Notes under the pieces: model-generated
The model's database searches: none
Told to the model about the DNA's origin: nothing
Seen by the model: only the letters and a program-made list of their open reading frames with translations
Assembly: GCA_024704765.1 (NCBI GenBank)
Contig: JAKMXF010000301.1
Span: 451,143-515,142, forward strand
Direction: 5' to 3'
DNA from: Oopsacas minuta
Lineage: Eukaryota > Porifera > Hexactinellida > Lyssacinosida > Leucopsacidae
Length of the DNA stretch: 64,000 nucleotides
Shown: positions 1 to 11,710 of the stretch, piece after piece
Layout of the letters: every line of letters begins with the position of its first letter
Position numbering within the stretch: position 1 is the stretch's first letter
Program-made: the position numbers and the translations under genes

Positions 1-2400
1 AATAAAATTATGAAACATAATTATTTTTATCTAAAATAATAAGAAAATTTATCTAAACAACTATGGCACAACTGCACAATATTGCACACCTCCTACTATG
101 TGACAAGAATTGCTATACATCGATGTTTGCGCGTCTAAGATCAAAATATTTTCTGGGGGCGCTTGCCCCCAAGACACTCCCTTACAGTAGCTTGCTTCGC
201 TCACTCAAGAGCACCCCTCACGATAATCTGGATAAGCCACTGAAATGTACCGATGATATTATAGAGAATAATCAAAATGTGATTAATACATGGGTAATTA
301 TAGTGAAAGGTATATAGTTACGGTGTCTGTATATTCCTAGAATGTAAATATTTAAATTTGATCTTTGCGAAAAATGCGTCAATTACACAAAATTTAGAAC
401 AGAGTATAATTTGAGAAATTTGTTCTTTATACTTAACACAGTAGGCATCTAGATAGAAATAGGATAATTATTCGTAACTCCAGATTAATGAATTCATTGT
501 CTCTATTGAATTTACCATACTTTTAAACATCTTTTCATATTGATTCATGTATTTTCTGGTAGAAATGTTGTGGCCAATATCATCATTATTTTAGGAATTT
601 CAGTTATTGCTTCAAAATATGTGTACTTCAATCACATAATACTAAAATACTCCTTTGATATTGATAGAATTTCTACTCGAACATTTGAACAAATATTTGA
701 TCTTGTAAGGTAATTTATTCCTATGAATCGAACATCATAAGTAATGTGTTTAGTTTTCATCTAATTGTGGTGGAAAAATTTGTTTCCTTTTGTTACTCAT
801 AATCTCTTTATATATATAATGCATATTTGATTTTATAGTCAATAATTATATAGGTTTTATCCCGTATGGAAGTGCACAATATATTCTGTACCATTTGTAA
901 GCATCTATGTATCTTCTTAAAATTCAAATGCGATGCTATTTAAATCTCTGAATGCAATCAAAGATGAAGTATGATTAATGAATATAATTACCTCATTTAT
1001 AATCTTTATGTGTTTTTAATTCTCATATAATCTATACATCATCTAACTGTTTCTTAGAAAATCTACCTAAAATTATTAGTAAGGTAATTAAAATATCATT
1101 CAACAGATATATAACACAGAATCCATCCATACAATTGTGTCATTGCTGTTTCGGTTATACTCAAGGATGGAAATACAAATACTTTTCATAGTGCTGTTAA
1201 CACCATAAGTAAAAGGTTGCTGTTCACAACAAATCTCAAATAGTTTTGTAGACCAGGACAATTTGTTTAAAATCATGCTGATGAGAATATACGACATACA
1301 GTCTACAATATGTGAGTTCCAAAAGAGATGGATACAGTTATTCTAGTGTGCATACTAATGAGATATATAACGGCGTAGTCAAATTGACTTCTCGACGATT
1401 TTTTGAGGAAAAGTTTTTCTGTTCACTCCAACTATCCTACTTTTATTTTAAATTGTTTTCAACTCTTACCAGCTACAAACCCTCTTTTTGCAGCTTAGAA
1501 CACCAAGCATTTGGAAATTGCCGTGGTTAGTTCTTGAGAAAGGTGATATTCACTTTTAACAATGCTGCTAACAACAATTTTCATCCTGTTACCAGTTGCC
1601 AGTTATATCATCTCTTCCAGAACTTTTGTATTACAACTGTTAAAAACTTGAATAGAAGGCGAAGGACGGTGCAAGTCATTCCGTGAGAATTGCTCTGAAA
1701 TAGTAATGAGAATATTGCACTAAAATTACAATAATGGAAATATTTTGATTGTGTTCATTTCCACATAACTCTTTAATCCTCTTATACTTTCAACCTACGA
1801 TAATGATACCTTGTATTCGACCTCTACGCCATTTAAGCTCTATAACTATAAGGTTTGTTAATCTCTCCTAAATTTTACGTACATTCGAAGCAAATTATTT
1901 GGCCCGTTTGGCCCACCCTATACTTATCATTTTAAAAAATATTAATTCATTTAGAAGTAGCGATCGGAAATCTGACCATTTTAACAAAGTGGGGATTAAG
2001 AATAATAAGCTTCTGATCATAAATAGTCGTTGAAAGTAGCTAAGCCATAACTTACTAACCAAAGGGAATGCAAAAAAATATTTGGTATTATTTCCTAACA
2101 CGAAAAGGGAAACTTTATTCCAAATATAATGGAATGAACTTCTTTACTCGTGTAATAATGATTCCCGTGAATATCTCAGATTAAGCAAATATCTTACCAA
2201 AATATTTCCCTTTACATACGTGCATAGCCTACATAATATACTGCTATATATGTTACAATTTATAGACCCATAATAGAAGCCAGATTTGCGAAATGTAAAT
2301 TGACAAATGGGGGTGTTCAACCTTACATTGTTATTTTCTGTTATGCGTTTTCAACTTCTTTCTTACTTATGATATGTTTCCTTCTGAAATTTACTTCAGC
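1..2400. other. Region without a recognisable gene
   Basis: Only short open frames (84 codons or fewer) occur on both strands, with no recognisable domain. A GC-rich patch near 150-215, reading gggggcgcttgcccccaag, stands out from the AT-rich background and resembles the tail of a degraded repeat. Nothing else could be supported. Confidence 0.5.
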
Positions 2401-2409
2401 TGATTGAAA

Positions 2410-2790
2410 ATGGTGAACCATTGGGCTGCAGTTAAATGCAAAACTGGTTACACCAGTGATAGTAGTTAGAAAAGCATTGCACATTTCTTTTCCACCAAAC
2501 CCAGATGTATATAAACGAAGGATCCTTTGAATAATCTTGCTATTTGGAATCTAACCAAACACTCAGTAATATGCGAACTTCGCTTTAAAGAAAGATTTCT
2601 TAGTCTTGGTGAAAATGCAACCTAAAATGGCATTTGAATCATGTACCATCAATATATCTGTCGAGTTAATGCAGAGTCTATTGTCCATTCCAATACCAAC
2701 AACTAGCAATCCTCGAAGAAAAAGAGCCTATTGGGAAGATGAATTAGAGACATTCAATGAAATATCATTGGTACTATATATGCTCTGAAA
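2410..2790 (+). pseudogene. Decayed THAP-domain fragment
   Basis: A start at 2410 opens MVNHWAAVKCKTGYTSD, which resembles the beginning of a THAP (C2CH) zinc finger. The frame is broken by a stop after about 19 codons and by frameshifts. Further on, VICELRFKERFL matches the C-x2-H segment of THAP domains. Two ligands look lost: the first cysteine position reads tryptophan, and the histidine position reads arginine. THAP domains are DNA-binding modules found in P-element-type transposases and in host regulators. No transposase core follows, so this is a relic, most likely of a P/THAP9-type element like the larger fossil at 19185. Confidence 0.5.
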
Positions 2791-2889
2791 GATTTAGGGA
2801 TAAATTACACCAATCTGGAGAATTATTAGGTTTTCTGGAGGCAACCATAGCTATGGAATAACATAGTATGTTCACAACTTTGGGACTAG

Positions 2890-5800
2890 AAATTCAGTAC
2901 AGTAAATAATATTATTAACATAAATATTAACAATTATTATATGAATGTGGCTGGGAAGCAATAAGAGCAACATAATGCATGTTAACACCGACTTGTCACA
3001 GTGAGCATTTTAGTAAACCAAAATGAAGTAATGAAGCTTTTGACAATATTGTTAATAGACGAAACGCTAATGCACTAACACCACAGTAGTTAATGAGGTC
3101 GGAGTAACGGTAATGCTGTGAGCTCTGAATCAGTGTATTCATCAAACTTAATTGCAGACCACTGCAATATGAATTTCAATAATTTAGTAATCGACGAAAC
3201 GCTCAATTTTCTAAGATTTCGAGTCGATTAAATCAACAGAAAATTACACGTTCAACTCCAATACAATTGTATTCTACTTACACTACCACAATGGTTTGTT
3301 CAAGGACATAACGTACAACTCCAAAAAATTAGCATGTTAGTAAATTTTCCTTCATATATAAGCAATACAGCAGCTGAAAACTAGTATTCCATTTCCGAGG
3401 AACTGAAGAGAGGCAGTATTATCGAGCCAAGGTAGACCTGCGTATTTTGTAGCTATTATTCACTATACTCTTCAGTTAAGACATACCGCCTTACAAGCAG
3501 ACAAGTTGTCACTGGAAATTACTCGGATTTCCAAATAATATAGCACACCCCAAAAATAAAGGTTAGAAGAAATACCCATTCAATGATATTGTGCATGGGG
3601 TTAAGAACATTCGAAACAATTTATTGAATTGAACAAAATTGCTTCCAGAATTTATCTACAATGAAATTTGCACATTAAAATTCATTACCCAGCAGGCTAC
3701 ATTCGTTTGGGGGAATATATAATTGAAAAATAAAGAACTGAAAGGAAATCTGAGAAGAACCACGAAACTATAATATCGAGAACTACATCCTGGTGAGAAC
3801 AAGTAAAATCCACCTCTAGCATTAGCTATAATAGATGAAACCTCCATTGCAACTACTAAAAGTTATTTTCTTGGCAGACCGGATGTGATCAAAATCATAA
3901 TGCAGTTACCTTTATTTATGAAATCTTTCCCAATCGAAACAACGAGATTATCGAAAGAAAATTGACAAAGCGATAAAAAATGCGAGGAGTGCAAAGCTTC
4001 ATTAGCTGCACGTGATAATGATGTCAACAATGATTCTTATCTAGCACTCCTATCTCGTTGCGGTCTATTCGTGCTATTACAAATTCTTTCTCAGTTTGTT
4101 TGCATAATACTAGATATCATTGAAAAGGATATTCTAACGACTTCAATTCTTGTTAAATAAGCAGCAACTGTTTACATGCAAGGAACACATAGATTCGGGA
4201 TTTACTTTGCCACTAAACAGTTATAAATAAATAGTTCAACAGCAACAGAAGATTGCAGCATATTAATTTCGAAAATATACTATCAGCGGATTCAAGAAAT
4301 AACAGTAAATAAATAAATATTAAACTTTAGGATTTCTGTTTAGCGAAGTAGATTAACTTCAAATATTCCCTTCGTTGTTTCCATATACCAAATAATGCCA
4401 TCCTTCAATTATTCCATAAGCTATCATTCAAAGTGGCCATATGGGGTTGGGAATTCATGAGTTCTAATTAAAAAACTGGTCTTATATTTTTGCCATTAAA
4501 ATGTGACATCCAAGGCCATATATTTAGTTGACCATGAATGAACCTATGACATTGCAGCGAATGAGTAAATTTCAATCTGAAGTAATACGAGCCCTTTGCT
4601 CGTCGCTTCTCGATGAATACGGCGCATTGCACCTCGAGGTATCCATAATCCTCAAAATAGATGGCCCCTTTGACTATTATAACATAAATATATCTAGAAC
4701 AATGAAATTCACATATATACTATAGAATTATTTTGTAAGATCAAACCTCTTTATAGTCTTTGAGACCAAGTATCTATGGAAATTTAGAGATTTTGTTAAT
4801 ATGCTTTCTATATATTCAAGAAAACAACAATAAATTAACATATGAGAAACTTGAAAATGCGAAAATTGGATTAAGCACACTGTGTTACCCCGTGTATCCG
4901 ATTAGAGCAAGCCTATTCATAACAACAACAATGCATTTACATATCAACGGACAACAACAATTGAGATCGAATAATATAGATGTTGTTTACAATATCAAAT
5001 TCACAGCATACACGATTACCCCAGTATAGTCGTTGAAAGTATGATTTTGCCCCAATTTTGAATATGTTGCAGTGTATTAGAGTTTAGTGTATACGCGTAT
5101 ACACTAAATGTTTCGGGTGTACGCGTACACACGAATATAGGAGCGGGAAAGAGTATACAATTTATGACAATATATTTGTGTGTTCGAATACTTTTGTCCC
5201 CTGACTGTATATGGATTAAGGAATCATAGGAGAGCTAGTAGCTCCTCTAGATGGATGGTCATTGACGATAATATATTGGGGAGCGGAAAAATCGAGGATA
5301 TTTCACTATTACCACAAAACAAATGGGCCCACGTCACACATCATCCATGCTATCAGGCATTTCCCCAAATAAGTTTGAACCCTTCTTTAACAATCATTAG
5401 AGGGTTATGCTACAATTCGTACAAGTGAACTTGTAACAAGTTCTAACATAAAGATTTTATTCGAACATGGGTCAAATCAGTCTGAAAATGAACTTGACAT
5501 GCTCTAAGATGTTAAATCCACCCAATGATAAATCTTAGTGTTAGAGGAGCAAAAAATTCCAAAAATGTCCGATTCTGAAACTTTTCTGAAAAGAAAATTT
5601 CAGAAATCCAAAATAGATTTTAAAACTATAGGATGGAAAGTGTTGTAACTTGCGATACAATATAATAGTAAGGGACTTATAGTGTGGAATGTTTCAAACA
5701 ATCTGAAGATGTTTGCTGAAATCATTAAATGGGTTGACAATAATTCCCCAGAGTAGAAAATCATAATATATTACAATTGACCTAATATCTGGCACCTCGA

Positions 5801-6270
5801 GGGAATAAAATGTGGGGTCTTTAAATAATAACACACAGTAAATTACGAGAAAGAAATTTCCAGCAATTCCAAAGCATAGATATCGCGAGATGACAGCAAA
5901 AACTAAAATAGATGTGCTATTATGAGATAGTTATGTATTGTTCTTACGATTCACATATCATTAGGCAAATATATCTACTGTTAACAAACTTGATAAATCG
6001 TGAGTCTAACTTGATACTTTTTAAGACACTTTCTTAAACCATTAAAATTATATTTTCATAAATTTCGCTCCTCCTCGACCTTGATTCGATAAGAATATTA
6101 TTATCTCGTTATAGGGATAGTTTAAAGGAAATTTAGCTTTCAAGGGTGGTAAACTTTCAGAATGATCATAACACAATTTAATGGTACAAAGATAGAATCA
6201 ATTTCGACGTAGCTTGGCGCTATGACATATTCCTTACGAAACTGAAAAATATGCGTACATATTTTTCGAT
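2890..6270. other. Non-genic stretch with palindromes and one copy of a dispersed repeat
   Basis: No open frame here resembles a known protein. Two perfect palindromes lie at 5083-5108 and 5117-5130. The segment near 4800-4900 (ending ...attggattaagcacac) resembles segments near 23380-23430 and 30700-30780, so it is one copy of a dispersed repeat. The rest is AT-rich sequence with nothing I can identify. Confidence 0.5.
5083..5130. repeat. Two adjacent perfect palindromes with alternating purine-pyrimidine cores
   Basis: Positions 5083-5108 form a 26-bp perfect palindrome centred on TATACGCGTATA. Positions 5117-5130 form a 14-bp one, GTGTACGCGTACAC. Both share the core tACGCGTa and are separated by 8 bp. 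Alternating purine-pyrimidine tracts of this type can extrude as cruciforms or adopt left-handed DNA. They could equally be a dimer-binding site or the ends of a small element. No gene start lies close by. Confidence 0.8.
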
Positions 6271-6278
6271 TTTAGAAA

Positions 6279-6812
6279 TTAATCTGACGAAATGGCAGAA
6301 GGACAGGGCACAATTATGGCGCATGTAGAAATAATCATCCCGTTGTTGAATATGCAAAAGAATTTATCCCAATCAAAACGCATAATGAAGACGTTGTTAG
6401 CCACAGTTTTGTTGTAAACCTTGAAGGGGAGATGAAAGATATTGGAATATATCGCAATTTTTGATTGGGCGTCATAACTGACAAAAAACCTGGCAGTCAT
6501 AGTCACCACAATCTCAATTTTTCGTATTCTCTTTAAATTATCAGTAATCGAACGACCAGCAAGATGGTCTAAATACGTGGAAAGACCCAATTGACTCTTT
6601 TGAGTCAGCTGAGGAAATGACATCGGGTAAATTATGTCGTTAAAGTGGCCAGATAACCGAAAATGCATGTCCTTTCGCTCAGCAAATTGTAAACCACACT
6701 GTAAATCAATCACTGAAAATTGAATTGAAACCACAAATTGAGATAATGGATGACAATGACTGAGAATTTGTGCCACTTTAGGGGCTAAAATCATAAATTG
6801 AATATATTCCAA
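6279..6812 (-). CDS. Unrecognised 177-codon open frame
   Basis: This stop-free frame of about 177 codons is much longer than expected by chance in such AT-rich DNA. The listed first codon is TTG, and an in-frame TGA lies about eight codons upstream, so an exon or a fragment is as likely as a complete gene. The product has hydrophobic and beta-like stretches, no obvious signal peptide and no motif I recognise. Its end, CAIIVPCPSAISSD, looks like an ordinary C-terminus. There is no partner gene or terminal repeat nearby. It may be an exon of a host gene, part of an unknown transposon, or a chance frame. Confidence 0.3.
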   Translation of the reverse strand: MEYIQFMILAPKVAQILSHCHPLSQFVVSIQFSVIDLQCGLQFAERKDMHFRLSGHFNDIIYPMSFPQLTQKSQLGLSTYLDHLAGRSITDNLKRIRKIEIVVTMTARFFVSYDAQSKIAIYSNIFHLPFKVYNKTVANNVFIMRFDWDKFFCIFNNGMIISTCAIIVPCPSAISSD

Positions 6813-6829
6813 GATTCTTGATCTTCCGT

Positions 6830-8172
6830 ATGATCAAAATCAAAACTGTAACCCACGGTGTTGTCTTGAAAAGAAAATGGGTCGATATGAATCAATACCT
6901 TTGAACATTCAAGAAACGGGAACATTATCTCTACAAGCACAAGAAATTATGAACTGCCCTTCTGCATTCTCCCTCGTAAAATTCACCAAAATGAACATGT
7001 TTACATAAATTATTCATTTTCATCAAGGTATAAGCTTTCCCAAAAGATATAACACTCCCTTCTACAAGATTCGGGGGAGAATCCTACTATGATTTATAAA
7101 AAGTTTAGGATAAAGCAGAAAACGTCATGCAATCACTCATGCAACTGTAGTATATCAATACAAATATCTAAGAAAACTTATCCTGACAAATATGACAGAA
7201 ATGCCTACATATACCTTTTACAAGAGATAACAATTTTAGGAGTGTGCTCGGATAGTGATGAATCAGCGATAACTTTGGGGGGATTTGTTTGAAGTGTGTT
7301 CTCTGAAGAAGCAATAAATACCTCAGTGGTTGAGTTAGGTATCCGAATTTCTCTTAAAGCGTATAGATCGGAGTCGCACCATATCATATTTAACTGTCGA
7401 ATTGATTGAATCTATTAGAAAAAATAATAAGAATCTACAGAATTTACATTAAGTTTAGGAATGAGGTTTCTATAATGAATCGGGATACACAATATTGCTA
7501 TTTCCAATAATCAAGATATCCAATAATTATGCTAAGAGGGTTTTCGGAGGCAAAAACTATACCTTATAGCTATTTTTCTAATCAAGACTTGAAAAGTATT
7601 TCAAAATCTGAAACCTGAATAGGAATTAGTTTATGCACAATATTCACATTATTGCAATCAATTTATCGGGCTGGTTTGAAACAAAATGTATACAGGCAGC
7701 CCTTGCAGGGGGGGGTTACGTTACTCAAAATCGTCTCGATTGGCAAAATCGCCAACAGTAAGAAGTTAGTTCAGTTAAATAGTGGGGTTAAGTTCCTAGA
7801 TTGCAAAATTACTAACAATAAGTGAGACTAAACATGATCGGAATGTATAATTACGCAATAATAATGAGTAATCAATAGGTGTGTGAACAGAAGAGGGTGA
7901 ACTAGTTGATTTCATTAAGAGAAGGTTATTTTCACGTGTTGAAAATATCACAAAAACACCAGAATAGTTGAACTAGATAAAATGTCCAATGTGAGTCGGC
8001 TGTTTTTCGAGAAAATAAATTGAATTACTATCAGAGTGAATACATCGCGAACGGAAAACTAGCGAACTGCGAGGAGTGCTGTACAATATCAAAATGGCCT
8101 TAGCCAGGTTCTCAGGGCAATTAGGCAAAAATACAGTGTACAAAATGGCAAATCGGGTAGGATTTATACACC
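6830..8172. other. Region without a recognisable gene
   Basis: Only short frames occur. A G-run with ttacgttact follows at 7708-7727. The last eight bases before the next element (8173-8180, atctaggg) are the left target duplication of the hAT element that starts at 8181. Confidence 0.5.
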
Positions 8173-8404
8173 ATCTAGGGCAGTGGTTCCCAAACTTATA
8201 TACCTAGCGACCCACTTTTAATTCACCAAAAACCTCGCGACACCCCAAAGTTAACTAGGATTATCTAATAATTCATGATCAATTCAGTAGTATTATGATA
8301 TGATATCATTAATAAATGTTTTCTAATGTGAAGGATGTAGTTGTTTCTGCTTAACTAACTCTTGTATTTCGGACTCTGTGGTAGAGAGTGCTCAACGTAG
8401 GTCG

Positions 8405-8430
8405 CACAGTGGTTTAATAGGGTAGTTAAT
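8405..8430 (+). repeat. Left terminal repeat of the Transib-like element
   Basis: The end begins CACAGTGGTTTAATAGG. The first seven bases equal the consensus V(D)J recombination heptamer. The first 11 bases match the other end exactly, and weaker similarity (TTAATA) follows. Confidence 0.88.
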
Positions 8431-8794
8431 AAAGAATAGCTATTTTGGTGTGAGATAGCCATATGAAATGTATCATCTATAATAGATTATTATATATAAG
8501 GAACCAATACATCTTGTGATAACAAGTATATGGTCTAAAATTTCCAAGTCATGACGTCATTGATATATGTAAAATTTTAAATTTTCTTCAATAAATACAT
8601 TTTACTCGACTTTATCACCAAGAAATCTATTAATTACATATGGGTTATCCGTATTTGGCAATCACCTTGAACTTAAAATTTTGTTGTAGGGCTTGTATTT
8701 ATAGAGTCATAACGTCTTCAGAAATATGACGCCACACTTATGATGGAATTTATCTTATTGATTTACAAAATATACATCATATTCCTACTTAAGC

Positions 8795-10910
8795 TCATGA
8801 TAAGTAATCTGTATTGGAGGTTAAAGTCGTGAATAAAGTCTGTATACTAGTTTTCTGATTGTTCATAGCATTGCAGCATTTAGATCTCGTTGTGTGTCCA
8901 GATCGACCACATCGTTCACAAGTCAAAATTCTTCGATAGTCTACTAAGTTTGGATCACTTTGAGAGGTTAATCTGACGAAGATATCCATAATATTGGTCT
9001 CAAAACTAACTTTACGAGCTAAATTCTCCCGATATTTTCTAACTAATTTGTTGCATGATTCTGTGCCTTCTTCTGAAAATGCCTTTAAGCCATAGCTAGA
9101 ATTCGACTCATGTATTAACTCCTCGGAATGGGCCAAGAGCTTGTGCAGGGTTGGAGTCATGCTACTCCAGGGAAAGAATCTAAGATGACAAGGTAGGTAT
9201 CCTTGCACAATTTCTCCAATTCCAAAGTGTTAACCTTGTGACTTGAATTGAAAACTCGAAGAATGGCTGAAACCTGAGTATGTATCTTTGATAAGATTGG
9301 GCGATATTGTATTGCTACAGTTGATAGAATGCATTCAAGGTATTCAATTTCATCAGAAAAGGCTCTTCTAGCAACATTCCCTATTGAGGTGGTTCCACCG
9401 CTAGAATTGGCTGGTCAACCTTTAATCCTGCCTTCTCCTGAATAAATGTTTGAAGTAATTTCATTGACTCCTTGATAACTGGTGAAGTTGGGGACCAAGG
9501 AAACTTTTCGATGCGAAGATGATATACCAGCAAATTGAACCACCTAAAATTTGTTTAATTATGTGACGATTAATTCTGAATGGTTAATTGAGTACTAGAT
9601 TACTTACCTAAATACGCCTGTGTATGAATGAAGTGGAGATGCTGGATGTATGTTAACCTCTAAAATTGGTTGATGAGTTAAATTGAAGCGTTCATTAGTC
9701 GAAAGAGCAAAGAACGACTCAATGTCATCAATGTACGAAAATAACTCGATTGCATCTGTGATATTTCTGTTGATGGGGAACCCTTCAAGAACTAAATCCC
9801 GGTGCTTCAAATCTTTATATATGGCAGTGTACATCTGACAACTGACTCCTCCAGCTCCAGAGAGAATGGCTGCCATCTTCCCATCAAACATTGAGGGGAT
9901 AATATCGACATTGACAACACCATTTTCTAAAGGAATCCTATTTTGCAACATCGCTGTATCGGGATTAATCATAGTTTCCATGAAGGAACGAATATTTTCT
10001 TCGCATTCTGTCGCAGCGCAGAGAAAAATAGGTCTTTGAGAGAAGGGTGAATTAGGGGATTTATTCTGCCAAACAATCCTGTGTTGTTACAGTGTGGATG
10101 AAGATGGGCTCGAAACAAAACAGAATGAAGTTTTTGGTGAAAGTATTAGTTATCTGCTGGTTATAGATAGTGTGACAACCAGAACCATCTAAGCCATCTG
10201 CGATTTTAAATGTGAGTTGGAATTCTTCATTTGTGGGGCGATCTACCATTGACAATATTCTTCCAGGGTTTTCTGAACTTGAAGAAAATATGGTGCGTGT
10301 GTACCTATTGGTTTAGCTGGATTAGGATATAAAGTTATACTGGATCGCGAAATCATGATATCTCTCAGATTAGCTAGCTTGCTGTAAGATGGGAAATGTA
10401 TAATGTCTGGTAGAAGTGTTTGACGTAGTTGAGTGTATTTTCGGCTGCCCACTTAAGTAAATCCAGCAGAAATAGGGCTTTATCAACTGGAATATGCTTG
10501 TTACTGAGGTAACAGAGTCCTCCACTGACAATAATCTCTTTGGCTACCGTAGCAACCTGACGATTATTCTCCTCATTTGCCAATAGTTGTAATGAGAGTG
10601 CTGCAATGCATATTTCTGTAGTATTCTCAATAACTGAGAGTGACTTAATGCATCCTAGCAGACTTGACAATCGAGTACGCTGTTGCTGCAGAGAGAGATC
10701 ATCAAGATGCTTCCTATGACTCACTGAATGAATGGGAACTCCACCATCATCAGAAGACGACTCTAGTAAATCAGAAACACGATTTTTCTTTAACTCAGGT
10801 TTCATGGAATATTAGAATGCCACCATTCTCCTTCTAAACAATCTAAAGATCTCTTCGCCTTCTTGAATCTGTGCCGAATTCTTAACAGCAACGTTTCCAA
10901 GAGTTTCATG
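8795..10910 (-). pseudogene. RAG1-like (Transib) transposase, decayed, with one 64-bp intron
   Basis: Coding similarity starts near 10910 (MKLLETLLLRIRHRFKK) or at 10805. It continues through frameshifts near 10800, 10435, 10250, 10070 and 9380 to a stop at about 8797, roughly 680 codons, which is Transib length. Recognisable blocks in order: FKIADGLDGSGCHTIYNQ, the region of the first catalytic aspartate; ILEVNIHPASPLHSYTG; SIGNVARRAFSDEIEYLEC, which aligns by eye with the RAG1 segment containing NGNFARKL; TPTLHKLLAHSEELI; and SEEGTESCNKLVRKYRENL, matching the RAG1 block that carries its third catalytic acid. The tail has C-x2-C-x3-G-H-x5-C, like a zinc knuckle. Where RAG1 reads LHCDIG this copy reads LHSYTG, so the second catalytic aspartate is not obvious here. 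The product cannot be functional as it stands. Confidence 0.88.
9544..9607 (-). other. Intron in the RAG1-like gene
   Basis: On the minus strand GTAAGTAATC starts at 9607 and the intron ends ...AATTTTAG at 9544. Removing these 64 bases joins YTGVFR to WFNLLVYHL in frame across a conserved block, where the unspliced frame has a stop. The same size class of intron occurs in the Ginger gene. Confidence 0.82.
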
Positions 10911-11684
10911 TTATCAGAGTTTATTTCAAAGTGTTCTTTGAAATATTTTGTCGTTTTCAAGACACCTATTATTGTCTTTCAGGATACTGGTCAATTCAAG
11001 GCGGGACTTGGGAAAGTTAACTCTTCTGTCATCGTTTTCAAGAAATTCAGAAAAATATTTTGTATTATTCAGTAGATTATATATATAAGTACTATAATAA
11101 ATTTCAAGAACCAAATTCAATACTATTTCATTCCATTGTTGCAGTATGCTACAATGGGAATTTCATAGCAACGAAAAGTTGTAATGGAATTTCATTGAAA
11201 ATTATAGGTTGCGCACTGTTTTGGGTTTGTGGTTTTAGATCATGTTTTTAGGAATCGTAATGCTTGTATACGATTAATTTTGCGCTGTTGTTTTGTGTTG
11301 TTATTTTCCTGACATTTTAAGTATTACTCCTTGCAAAAATTCTGTACGGATTTTACTAGATCTTAGAAATCTTATGTTCACGAAATATATACAAGATACA
11401 GTCATGGAAACAAGATATTTGGAATTGGCATAGTCGAAATGTATAAACAATAAAGTATACCAGATTAGTAACATTCGATTATGTAATTGCTCTTACAGGT
11501 TCATATGAAATTGGGGCTAAATTTAGAAATCATGAAGCCGCAATTTTCCTATAAATATTTCGCATCTTTGCTGAAGAAATTTTACAGCTTCTAGGGTCTC
11601 AATCGCTTAGATATTTTAAATGAGAATCATTTAAACAATATAAAATGAAATAAAACCATCAAAATGCGGAATCAATTTTTCGTC

Positions 11685-11710
11685 TATTAATTGCTTCTAA
11701 AACCACTGTG
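11685..11710 (-). repeat. Right terminal repeat of the Transib-like element
   Basis: Read inward on the minus strand it begins CACAGTGGTTTTAGAAG. Positions 31-39 from this end read AAAAATTGA. That is the place where an A-rich nonamer would fall after a 23-bp spacer in a recombination signal, although the match to the nonamer is weak. Confidence 0.85.

Larger units (their letters stand above)
8405..11710 (-). mobile_element. Transib/RAG1-superfamily DNA transposon nested in the hAT gene
   Basis: Both ends begin CACAGTGGTTT when read inward from 8405 and from 11710. In gene orientation the flanks are tgatc before the element and cgacc after it, a 5-bp GC-rich target duplication changed by two transitions. 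Dropping the element and one target copy makes the hAT frame continuous (VEDD then LR, stop, ALSTTESE), which fixes both boundaries. The element is 3306 bp and carries a single decayed transposase gene. No RAG2-like kelch gene is visible, so it fits Transib or a RAG1-only relative better than a ProtoRAG element with both genes. The about 800 bp between the gene start and 11710 look non-coding. Confidence 0.9.

Noticed and set aside
7710-7720. G-run as a G-quadruplex
   Set aside because: A single run only, with no further G-tracts nearby.
10863-11251. Possible RAG2-like gene on the plus strand of the Transib element
   Set aside because: Only two short AT-rich frames occur, without kelch repeats or a PHD finger.
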